In this document: piece by piece, positions 48,610 to 64,000 of the stretch
Layout of the letters: each line of letters begins with the position of its first letter
Position numbering within the stretch: position 1 is the first letter of the stretch
Source: Synaphobranchus kaupii
Taxonomy: Eukaryota; Chordata; Actinopteri; Anguilliformes; Synaphobranchidae
Assembly (NCBI GenBank): GCA_029718625.1
Contig: CM056391.1
Location: 8,603,492 to 8,667,491, forward strand
DNA: 64,000 nucleotides
Direction of reading: 5' to 3'
Made by a program: the position numbers and the translations under genes
Notes under the pieces: model-generated
Seen by the model: only the letters and a program-made list of their open reading frames with translations
Told to the model about the DNA's origin: nothing
The model's database searches: none

Positions 48610-48848
48610 TACATTACATTACATTACAGGCATTTAGTAGACGCTCTTATCCAGAGCGACTTACACAACTTCTTTTTTTTTAAAGAATTTTTTACATATT
48701 ATCCATTTATACAGCTGGATATATACTGAAGCGATGCAGGTTAAGTACCTTGCTCAAGGGTACAACGGCAGAGTCCTCCCTGGGAATCGAACCTGCAACC
48801 TTTCGGTTACAAGGCCAGTTCCTTAACCATTATACTACACTGCCGCCC
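48610..48848 (-). mobile_element. tRNA-derived SINE, nearly full length
   Basis: Read on the minus strand: GGCAGTGTAGTATAATGGTT (box A-like), GGTTGCAGGTTCGATTCCCA (box B), body CCCTTGAGCAAGGTACTTAA, tail GTCGCTCTGGATAAGAGCGT then CTACTAAATGCC, and a (TGTAA)n end of four units. Clear head-body-tail order with a short tandem 3' end makes this the reference copy in the window. Diverged relatives are at 4325, 19745 and 26955. Confidence 0.85.
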
Positions 48849-50153
<1,305 letters not shown>

Positions 50154-50183
50154 TCAAATTTAGTTCATGGGGTGGGTTAAGGA

Positions 50184-50361
50184 GTGTCAAACTCCAGTCT
50201 TGCTGTTCCTGGAGGGGTGCAATTGCTGCTGTTCTGTCCTGTTTCCTGTCATTCAGGTATGCTGACTCCTTAGCTAATAAACAACTTAAATGAATCACTG
50301 GTACAGATACACATCGAAAACCAGCAGGCACTGTGGCTGTCCAGAATGGGATTCTGACACC
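50184..50361. mobile_element. Fish MITE, GGAGGGCC family, copy 3
   Basis: Left: GTGTCAAACTCCAGTCTTGC and CCTGGAGGGGTGCAATTGCTG. Right: AACCAGCAGGCACTGTGGC, AATGGGATTCTGACACC. The two ends are imperfect inverted copies, matching 22550 and 26112. Confidence 0.65.
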
Positions 50362-50371
50362 TGTGCTGTAC

Positions 50372-50780
50372 AAACACCAATTCCAAAAAAGTTGGGACAG
50401 TATGTAAATTGTGCATAAAAGCAGAAACCAGTGATTTGTAAATTCTCTTTTACATATATTTCATTGAAAACAGTACAACAAAGATATTTAATGTTTTACC
50501 TAACTTTATTGATTTTTGTAAAAATACACCAAATTTGATGCCTGCAACATGTTCCAAAAAAGTTGGGACAGGGGCAAATAAAAAGACTGGGAAGTTCAAA
50601 AAGACACCTGTTTGGAACATTCCACAGGTGATTATATCATAACTGGGTATAAGGATGTCAAAAGACTTGATATCTTATTTTCAGGTACTCTTACAAGCGA
50701 TACTACAACCTCTGGTTGGCTAAATGGCTGTAAGTCATCAAGGGTCTGAGGTATCAAATGAGCCCCAAACCATCACTCTG
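50372..50780. mobile_element. DNA-transposon relic with CCAAAAAAGTTGGGACA motif
   Basis: ATTCCAAAAAAGTTGGGACA occurs at about 50379 and again at about 50552, a pattern I recognise from an abundant fish DNA transposon group of uncertain class. Downstream, 50660-50770 (GATATCTTATTTTCAGGTAC, GATGACTTACAGCC on the minus strand) matches the interior of the Tc1-type element at 35534-36075 in the opposite orientation. Confidence 0.55.
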
Positions 50781-51017
50781 CTGCCAGATATGCAGTAGAT
50801 ATGGATGGATCACTTTAAGGGTTGTTACATACTGTGTACATACTTTTTTGCCAAAATGAAAATGCAGTAATTCAACTGACATTTTTAATTTTTCTCTGAG
50901 TGTCATTTTTCATGTCAAAATGAGAATGAAAATGTAGCATTAAATTTAACAATTGGTTTTAAGTTTTGGCAGACTATCTTCTTCCATTATGGAGATTATG
51001 TCAGGTGAGGCCATCTA

Positions 51018-51217
51018 GAGGAGGTATATCAGCTAGCTGAAATTGAACAGGAGCTTAGAGGAGGTGCCCCAGCTAGCCGAAATCAAACAGGAGGTTGGAG
51101 GAGGTGCCCCAGCAAGCTGAATTCTAACAGGAGCTTAGGGGAGGTGGACCAGCAAGCTGAACTCTAACAGGAGCTTAAAGGAGGTGCACCAGCAAGCTGA
51201 ACTCTAACAGGAGCTTA
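51018..51217. repeat. Minisatellite, five units of 40 bp
   Basis: The unit is GAGGAGGTGCACCAGCAAGC, TGAACTCTAACAGGAGCTTA. Five units in perfect 40-bp register with substitutions that grow toward the left end (TATATCAGCTAGCTGAAATTG). Confidence 0.9.
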
Positions 51218-53697
51218 GTGGAGTCAAATTAACTGAACCATTACAGGCTGGTGAGAGTGGTCCTCACCTAACCCCTACCACTCCTGACCACAGTCAGACA
51301 ACCTACAGACACAGCATGCATACAGAATACTGTATACTGGCCATGTCTTTCAGTGTGTGTGACCTGGCTCTGTGTATGTGTAAGTGATCTCTGAAAGTGA
51401 ATGAGAATGTGTAAATGTTGACCTTGCAAGGGAGGAGAACACAGTATTTTGTGGCAGTAAGTACAGATAAAATACTTGCCTCTTTATGGGGTAGTATTGG
51501 GAATAATGCCGTAAGTGCTACCCAAGAATCATATGGTCATTATTTGCCTTTAGTTTGCTAAATTGCATTCAGTAGGGACAGTCATAGTAAGTAAGTAATT
51601 TAAAAAAACATTCTGTATACCTGTAGGTAATCAAATAAAAACAATTGCATAATGTTGCTCATCACAAATAAATGATTCTGTTTGTAACTGTGACTAAAAC
51701 ACACAAATATGAATATGCTGAGAGACATAATAAGGAATATCTACTCATGTTCACCCTCTCCAGTTTTTTTTTACAAACCAACTATGTGAAGTAACACCTT
51801 CAGAAACATTCCCAAATCCAATATCGCTACCACATCAAGAGTCCAGTGGCCTCATTTATAAAATGGTCTTACGTTAAATAGTGGCTTACAGGGAAAATCA
51901 GGACTAAGTGGTTATTGGTAAAATCCCTCTTTGATGTGGATGTGATGATATCTTTACGTAAAGTTCACACTAGGTTTAAGTTAATTGCCCACTGGGTATG
52001 TGGAGATACTGCTCAAAGTGAGCTGTGTGCATGCTTTAAGAATAACATTTAATTGGTTATCAAATGTAGGCACGCCATAGAGAGCACAAGAATCACAATA
52101 AATACATAGTGTGACTACGACTGCACAATCATGACTGTACTCGCATTATTCGAGTTCAAATTGAAGTGCATTTGAGATTTACATAAAACAAATGAGTAAG
52201 ACACAGATACACCACTTTAACCCACTTTAACGGCACTTTAACTTTTTTTGGTCTCAGTCATTTTTTTTATTTTTATAAACCGAGCAGAAGTACAATTTGG
52301 ACCATGGTGTTAAGATTAGATTTAAATTTAAATCCAAGGACATTTTTATAAATGAAGCCCCAGGTCTAATAGCGTAAGTATTAAGGTATTAAGGTGTGTG
52401 TCTCTTATGTATGAAGGTTGCCCTATAAAAAAGAGTCAACACTGAAGTACAATACTGTAAAAATCTCCAAGCACTCCAATGTAGTAGTATGACACCTGTT
52501 AACTGTTGAAAGCACCACTGAATCATGCTATAATAAAGGTGTGTCACCTCAGTAAAAATGATAAAAGTAACTACTGTACGTCCAAGCTTAAACATGGAGT
52601 GAATATGGAAAGAGAACAGGTGCATATAACAAACATATTCAACACCCCAACACCACCTTTTCATAACAAAGACCTGCGCTTTGAGAGAGCCAAACAAAAC
52701 AGTGATAAAAGCAAGTCGAAGGACAATAAATACTAAATCTTTATTTTGTCTTTTTTTTTTCTTGTTTAAAAACACAGAGAATGTACAGAAGAGCAGCTGG
52801 AACAGCTTTTTTGTCTCCTCTTTTTCACAGACAAATACAACATCGCCAACACTGTCATGCATTCCGTTAAGGTAAGAGGTTTATTCACCCAAAATGCCAA
52901 GTAAGGATCACACGCTACGAGAACAAGTGGTTGTGCAAATGCAGGCTCGCGAGCTCAAAAGAGACCACGGTTTATTTCAAAAACACAGAAATAAGCATGC
53001 AATAAAATCCTTTTTTAAATTATTATTATTTTTTTTAATCCATACAGTCATTCACCAGCGATCCGTGTATCTGGTCCCCATTTCTGAAATATCATAAAAC
53101 ATCACTGAATCTGGCAATTTTTCTTTTTATTTGATTTTCTTTTTTTTTTGTCTTTTTTTTTTGACAAAGCTAATTTACAGCGCTGCACCACGGGTCTGCC
53201 TACGGAGACTGTGTGGGGTGTGAGCCCCAAAGGATTAAGCGTACGCATATTCTGTCATGTTGATACGAGAACCGCTCATTTGCATGCTTTATGCATTTCA
53301 AAGGAGGCAGTCGGCTGCTTTTGCCGAATCCCTCCCACTCCAGCTACATCTGAACCGGTGCCTTCTCCACCTGCAGGGTTCCTCCACCCTCAGGCTCTCT
53401 CTGATTCCAGTTTAGAGAGTGCAAGTTATCCCCCCCGCGCCCCTCCCCCCAACACACACACACACACACTTCTATTCTGTGCTATTTCTGTGCTATAAAG
53501 ATTGTCCTGAAACGGAAGGAGTCAGGAGTCCCAAGGCGGCTCTGTGGGGAGGACAGAGCTCTACTGTTAATGAGAAAACACTGTTTGAGAGGTGCTGACA
53601 CTGCCCTCCTGGGAGCCAATCAGAACCGCGCATGGCCTTGGGTCTGGAATGTTGCATATCGGAGTCTGTGTACGTGCGAGCATGCACTGTTTGTGCG
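51218..53697. other. Gene-free stretch
   Basis: A 157-codon minus-strand frame at 52389-52862 has no recognisable domain and runs through poly-T/A sequence; it is not called. A (CA)n run of about 8 units lies at 53453-53468. Nothing else is recognised. Confidence 0.35.
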
Positions 53698-53826
53698 TGT
53701 GTACGTGCGATCATGGGCGCATCTGCGTGCATGTGTGTGTGTACGTGCGATCATGGGCGCATCTGCGTGCATGTGTGTGTGTGTACGTGCGATCATGGGC
53801 GCATCTGCGTGCATGTGTGTGTGTGC
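53698..53826. repeat. Minisatellite, three units of 40-42 bp
   Basis: GTACGTGCGATCATGGGCGC, ATCTGCGTGCATGTGTGTGT occurs three times; units differ only in the number of terminal GT pairs. A diverged fourth start (TACGTGCGAGCATGC) lies at about 53670. Confidence 0.9.
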
Positions 53827-54639
53827 TATCAAGGGCGGGCGCAGTGCCTCACTCTATCGATGTGCTTGACGGGGTGGAAACATACTAATTTCAAAGCACA
53901 TCTTGAATTTTAAAAAAATTATTATCGTGATTTATTCCTTTAGTTTGGTGTATTTGTGTGTAGTTGTGCCTTTTTGAAAGGATGTCATGGAACTGAATTT
54001 CCCTGCAGTGAAATCTCTCCTCCTGGGACAGTTTGTATAATATTACAGAACATGAATGGACTAATAAAGTTGCTCTGAGAAAACATCGACATAAACGCTT
54101 AGACTGAAAAATAATACCTCCGAATGTTCATCTGGCCTAGATTTTAAAACGCTTTTGGCCTCTTCACCTGTATATATCATACGATACAGACCTGCCGGCT
54201 GTCCACGGCCTGTCTCACACAATGGATGCGCGGTGCCCTCCAGTAACTCTAGACCCGCTTTGTAAACCTGTTCAAATCAATTAACTGCAGCTTCAAGCCC
54301 ACTTCAAAGTGCGTTGAACGCAGCGTGCAAGCTGTCAGGCGCGGGGGAATCTAGGTTTGTTTTACACGTGTAAATAGATTGACTCTCACTGCGTTGGACG
54401 CCGCGAGAAAATACTCGCAGTGGATTATAGTTCCTTTATTCCAGCCGTTTAAGCGGCGGTGCTTATTAAATAACTGATGCAGCGTCAGCATTAACGGCAG
54501 CTATAGGCATAACGGCGTAGGGGGGAGCGCTGATACCGAGATGCTAATGATGTGAGCAGAGTCGTCAATGCAAAGTGGAATTTATATCACACAACGTAGA
54601 GCAGACAGAGGTGGTGTCAGTAAAGAGCACTGAATACAA
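53827..54639. other. Gene-free stretch
   Basis: The interval 54300-54540 is richer in CpG (AGCGTGCAAGC, GACGCCGCGAGAAA, AAGCGGCGG) than its surroundings. No exon or element is recognised. Confidence 0.3.
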
Positions 54640-54885
54640 AGAATCAACAACCAGAGAGTGAAAGGGACACGGTTATCAGAAACCACCAGAGAGATGCTAC
54701 AGTTACAGATAACCGCCAGGCTGAGAGAGTGGAACACACACGGATAGCCACCAATCAGAGAGAGGAATGGGACAAAGACACACCAATGAGAGAGAATTAC
54801 TGGAATTGGCATGGATAACCGCCAAAGAGTGGAACAGATATAGTATAGCCACCAATCAGACAGTGAGCACAACTGGCATATTTGG
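54640..54885. repeat. Degenerate tandem repeat around AACCACCAGAGAG
   Basis: Words such as ACCAGAGAGTGAAAGGG, AACCACCAGAGAGATG, AACCGCCAGGCTGAGAG, AGCCACCAATCAGAGAG and AACCGCCAAAGAGTGG recur at irregular intervals of 35-60 bp. It is an old, eroded minisatellite. It explains the 130-codon open frame on the minus strand here. Confidence 0.6.
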
Positions 54886-55707
54886 AAAAAAAAACAAAAC
54901 AAGAATTTAGTAACCCATGATCTGGAGAGAAATGTGCACTGGTAACCAACGGTCACTCCAACATACCCAGTCATTCAATGTTCTGATTCAACTATAACCA
55001 CTCTGACTCAACAGGATTAAGATCAAGCTGAAAAATCCAGCAAGTCAACTGACTGCCACCACATAATAGAGATACAATACAAATGAGCACATGCATGGTG
55101 TGATAAAGACACCCTACTGTGATTTCTCCCTCCTCTCCTTTTATCCACAAGGCAAGACAAAGAGGCAGGGTTTTAACGTTTCAACAACAATATAACTGAC
55201 AATAACATCGCTGAGGTTAATGGTGAAGGTGCTGTACAACCCTGTAACGTGTCAGCCCAACTAAAGGGTTGTTTTACCCGAAGCTTTTGATGAGATGCTG
55301 TTTGGCAGCATCGCATCTGTATCAGTGTACTTTATATATTCAGGTACTGTAGGGCAGTTGTATACCTGCATTCAAGACACAGCAAGCTGAAATGGTTCTC
55401 AATCGTTATGATGTTTTTTTTTAGGCAGCAGGAGCAGGTAATTAAATATGCATGGGCACAATTACTGCAGTGCTGGAGTATCCCAAAGACAAGCAAATTG
55501 TGTCACTGGTACATCTTCATTTACGAGGCTATTTTAGGTAAAGCTGCCATCTCATCTTTCTGCTCATTTGACTTGGGAATAATAGCACCTATAATCTGCA
55601 TAACAATTCTATTATGCTTTTTAAAAAGTACCTTGTCCTTTTTATTAATTCATAAAGTTGGCTTTCGATTATAACATAACCTGATCTTGGAACATGCTGC
55701 AAAAAAC
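54886..55707. other. Gene-free stretch
   Basis: No recognisable exon or element. An 88-codon frame at 55408-55674 lacks a known domain. Confidence 0.35.
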
Positions 55708-55958
55708 AATTGAAGGCCCTGGTGCTAAAAGTAGTGAAGTCACAAAATGTCAATTTTTAGAAAATCAAATCCGAAGATATCATTGATCCATAAAATCAGA
55801 CATTAAAAGTTTTGCTGTTTTTATGCATCGCTTAGGCACCTTTTTTGTTAACAATATTTATAGGGTGGACTTAGCTAAACAAATACAACATGTTTCTATG
55901 CTCAAACTTGAATTGTCTAAAAATGTGACCGGTACTTTTAGCACCAGGGTCTTCAATT
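55708..55958. mobile_element. MITE with AATTGAAG-CCCTGGTGCTAAAAGTA ends
   Basis: The left end AATTGAAGGCCCTGGTGCTA and the right end (minus strand) AATTGAAGACCCTGGTGCTA are inverted copies. Similarity continues through AAAAGTA and a TCACA word to about 35 bp. The 251-bp element has no coding capacity. The target duplication is not clear. Confidence 0.8.
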
Positions 55959-57448
55959 AAAGGTTCATAGTCCTGTTACTTCAAAGGTATGGTTCAAAAC
56001 ACTATAACAGAGTGCATGTTTCAAATTATAATAATTTCTACTCAAGAATTTGGTAACCATTACACAGTTTTGGCCCAATTGATACAGGAGCTTAATAAAC
56101 ATAAATGCCTAGCGCATATTTCCAGAACGATTCTGCCCCAGTGGGTTGGAGAGTACCTGACTTTTCAGGGGAAAAAGATGAGGATAACTGCTTTCAGAGA
56201 ACAGAGTAAACTCCATAAAGCTGCCTGTGCATAAAAATCCATACATTTGCCAGAACATTCACAACGACAGAATGTGCTTATTCTTAGACTAAAACTCTGC
56301 CTTTCCCAGACTACATTATCCATAAACAGATCATAAAATCTAAAATCCAGTCATTTCAAGTCATGGCTATACCTCACTATTGTTACTGTTATAGGCACTA
56401 GATGTTTATTAAAGATTTTCCAAACTGTTGGCTGAGTGCTAACACATTCAGCTGGCACTGCCTTAACTCGGGATGAGAAGTTACTGAGGCTCTTAGCAGT
56501 AATACTCTATATGTGATTCGCTTAATTAATTTGTCGGTCATTCTCAGTGCAGCCTTAGTAGACTTTCTTAAACTGAGGGGCGATTCTCAGGTCAGAAGAG
56601 ATAATACCATGTCTAACAAACGTGAAACAAAATGGAAATAAAGGGAGGAGCAGGGTCCTTCAAACAAACGCTGGTGCAGATGCGACATCAAACAACCGAA
56701 ATACAAACAGTCTGTTTTGATTCTCAAATAAATGATGAATTTTTTACCATAACTGAACAAATATTAGGCTACCATGGACATCATGATCCATGTCTTTCTT
56801 TAAAGGATTACCACATCTCTGGAATAAAACAAGGAGCAAAGCAGTCTTAATGATTAAATACCGAATGTACATTCATTTCCCAAATATTATTTTGAAGGTT
56901 TCTTCATCCCCTTTTCCGTAAATTCTTGACATCGCCGCATGTGAAACCAAGAGCTTATTTTGTGTGATAATCTTTTGATATCACCACCAAGTAATAGTCT
57001 ATTGATATCACAACTGAGATGGTACATTGATCTCTTGATATAACTGTCACATGTTTATCTATATTTTGAATTCCACCACCATCTAATAACATGTACTGTA
57101 GATATTTCCAATGAATTTGTGTATTGATTTTTTTTTTATATCACCATCAAGTTCTTAGAATAATTTGTTCACCATCGAGGTTGGGTATGCTATCTTTTCC
57201 TCCTACCAGTAGACTCTTCATGCAAGCCTGTTGAAAAGCCACCGAACAGAGAGAGCAAAAATCATCAGGAAAGAGGAAACTCATGAAAAGGGGTGTGCAG
57301 TCCGGAAGTCCGGAAGTCTGGAAGTCTGGAAGTAGAGGGAAATCGCTAGGAAGCAGCAAGAGCTGCTGCAATAACCCTAGAAAGTCACCAGAATCGGTGG
57401 GGCCTGGGCTCTCTGCTTGAAAGGAATGTGAATCTTCTTCATGGAGCC
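55959..57448. other. Gene-free stretch
   Basis: No exon is recognised. GAAGTCCGGAAGTCTGGAAG near 57305 is a small tandem of CCGGAAGT/TCTGGAAG words. Repeated TGATATCACCACCA words appear at 56975-57150. Confidence 0.35.
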
Positions 57449-57571
57449 TCAGAAATACACTCCAGTGCCCACACCGAGCAGACAGATGAAAGCCAGGCAG
57501 ACAACAACGATCATAATCCAAGCCAAACACTTTGGAATGTAAAATGTCTTCTGTGCTTCACTCTGGAATGT
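57449..57571 (-). CDS. Possible C-terminal exon of a single-pass membrane protein
   Basis: On the minus strand a frame of about 40 codons ends at a TGA (57449-57451). Its last 25 or so residues are strongly hydrophobic (AWIMIVVVCLAFICLL, then GVGTGVYF) and are preceded by a basic/polar stretch (SEAQKTFYIPKC). This is the pattern of a tail anchor or a last transmembrane helix. The frame is closed upstream by a TGA, so if real it must be a spliced last exon or a tiny ORF; an AG acceptor is possible near 57560. I recognise no family. It lies downstream of the copine stop and of its candidate poly(A) signal, on the same strand but in another frame, so it could belong to a different gene or be chance. 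Confidence 0.25.
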   Translation of the reverse strand, partial: TFQSEAQKTFYIPKCLAWIMIVVVCLAFICLLGVGTGVYF

Positions 57572-57590
57572 AAACTGTTTTGTTCAGCTT

Positions 57591-57596
57591 TTTATT
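57591..57596 (-). terminator. Candidate poly(A) signal of the copine gene
   Basis: AATAAA on the minus strand about 105 bases past the copine stop codon. It would give a very short 3' UTR, and other signals further on are possible. Confidence 0.35.
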
Positions 57597-57699
57597 TCTT
57601 TTTTTGTTTTTTAATCTCTTTTTTGAATCGTCCCTGAAACCCAAACCTTTCACCCGCCGAAGAGCCGAAACCCAGCCAGGCCTGGGCCGTTTTGTTGTC

Positions 57700-62948
<5,249 letters not shown>

Positions 62949-63185
62949 CTGGGTGTGAAGAGGCAGAGAGCGGTTAAGAGGGGAAGTCTCTGGACTCCCA
63001 GTGCTTGCTGGGAGATTTCTTATGACAGACTCAGAGCTCTTCTCACATGGCACTGAGGTGATCACACCTAAGGATTGCTAGAGCTCCTCAGAGGAAGCTC
63101 ATTCATACAAAAAATAAAAAATACAATTTTATGTATATACTATATACAGTGTATATATATATATATATAACATATATATGCATAT

Positions 63186-63370
63186 GCAGTGCATTCAGTA
63201 AGTATATGGACAATGACAATTTATTTTTTCTCTGTACTCCAGCACATTGGATTTGAAATGAAACAATGAATATGAGGTTAAAGTGCAGTCTGTCAGCTAA
63301 TTTGCCAGTATTTACATCCATGTCCAGTGATCCGTGTGGGAAATTACAGCTCTTTTGATAGAAAAACAAT
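63186..63370. mobile_element. Tc1-like transposon fragment
   Basis: CTGTACTCCAGCACATTGGA, TTTGAAATGAAACAATGAA, TATGAGGTTAAAGTGCAGTC and TTACATCCATGTCCAGTGAT are in the order I recall from a common fish Tc1-like element near its terminus (left edge ATATGGACAATGACAATTTA). Only one end is present. Confidence 0.55.
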
Positions 63371-63880
63371 GGGGGTGTGGGGGGAAGGGAACTCTACAGT
63401 CTTGTCATGTGTTGTATTACTTCTATAATAATAAGCAAACAGCTGCTTCTGTACCTCCTTAAAAAAAAAAGTAAACAAAGACTAATTTTGTTAGAAGAAA
63501 GCAAAGAGTTTCCCTGTATCTCATTGTAAGTGATTGCGAGCCCGTTTGACCTGCTTGCGTGATTTGTTCAGTAATAATCCTGGGACTGGATTGCCAGCGC
63601 CAGGAGCTGACGTGCGTGCTGATAGCACATCATGGTGCTTCTCTCCTGACCCTCCGCTGGCTCAGGAAGGGTCCAGCGAGACGCTCGTCTCCTCCGAGCG
63701 AGGGAGACAGGCATTTAAATAACGACGTCGCAAGACCTTCCCCAGAGGGCGAGACTTTCCAGCGCACGCGTCTCACTCAAAATTGGAAAACCCATGACAA
63801 CCTGAGAAATCCACACCTTGGGGAAGCTTATGCCTCTAATTATTTAAATTACATACAGCCACCGTGCTCTCTGCACTAAG
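63371..63880. other. Intronic stretch, nothing recognised
   Basis: Upstream of the first visible copine exon. No minus-strand frame here matches the copine sequence expected before VSHDFAINFN, so that exon lies beyond the window. Confidence 0.4.

Positions 63881-64000
<120 letters not shown>

Noticed and set aside
48720..48848. tRNA gene candidate from the box A and box B words (also at 4325 and 26955)
   Set aside because: No acceptor stem pairing; sequence continues into a SINE body and tail, so these are tRNA-derived retroposons.
52389..52862. 157-codon minus-strand frame
   Set aside because: No recognisable domain, low-complexity Lys/Phe runs from poly-A/T, and an overlapping plus-strand frame of similar quality.
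54582..54974. 130-codon hydrophobic minus-strand frame
   Set aside because: It follows an eroded tandem repeat, and the hydrophobic look comes from repeated words in the array.

Overview
This window looks like ray-finned fish (teleost) nuclear DNA. It is intron-rich and AT-leaning, and full of microsatellites, minisatellites, small inverted-repeat elements and tRNA- or 5S-derived SINEs of types common in fish. A 500-base run of N at 27720-28219 is an assembly gap. Species cannot be fixed from the sequence.

Only one host protein-coding gene can be supported: the 3' end of a copine gene on the minus strand. Four coding exons are visible (62948 down to 57700). They encode the C-terminal half of the copine A (vWA-like) domain and the C-terminal tail; the C2 domains lie beyond 64000. 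Two 1-base length differences, one in each of the two upstream exons, shift the frame and then restore it, leaving about 37 altered residues in an otherwise well conserved protein. A short membrane-spanning reading frame lies just downstream on the same strand.

The best-preserved mobile element is a 7.1 kb Ty3/gypsy chromovirus at 39457-46566, minus strand. It has 1388-bp LTRs that look identical by eye, a perfect 5-bp target duplication (TTGCT), a gag reading frame and an 1136-codon pol frame carrying protease, RT, RNase H, integrase and chromodomain. Gag is interrupted by an in-frame TGA just before its zinc knuckle.

Layout: 0-7 kb, gene-free, with a palindromic MITE, an 18-unit minisatellite, a tRNA-derived SINE and a LINE-like 3' end. 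7.1-10 kb, a 5S-rRNA-derived SINE whose 5S head has expanded into about 54 tandem 48-bp copies; I consider this the most unusual structure here. 10-39 kb, gene-free, with several MITE families, short tandem arrays, a retroposon with a 14-bp target duplication, a Tc1/mariner-type element and a perfect 24-bp hairpin. 39.4-46.7 kb, the gypsy element inside a LINE-like fragment. 47.4-47.7 kb, a CpG-rich patch that could be a promoter. 48-57 kb, more repeats. 57.4-64 kb, the copine 3' end, its repeat-laden introns and a terminal GA tract.

Family names for repeats rest on remembered consensus features and visible structure (terminal inverted repeats, target duplications, pol III-like boxes); no database was searched.
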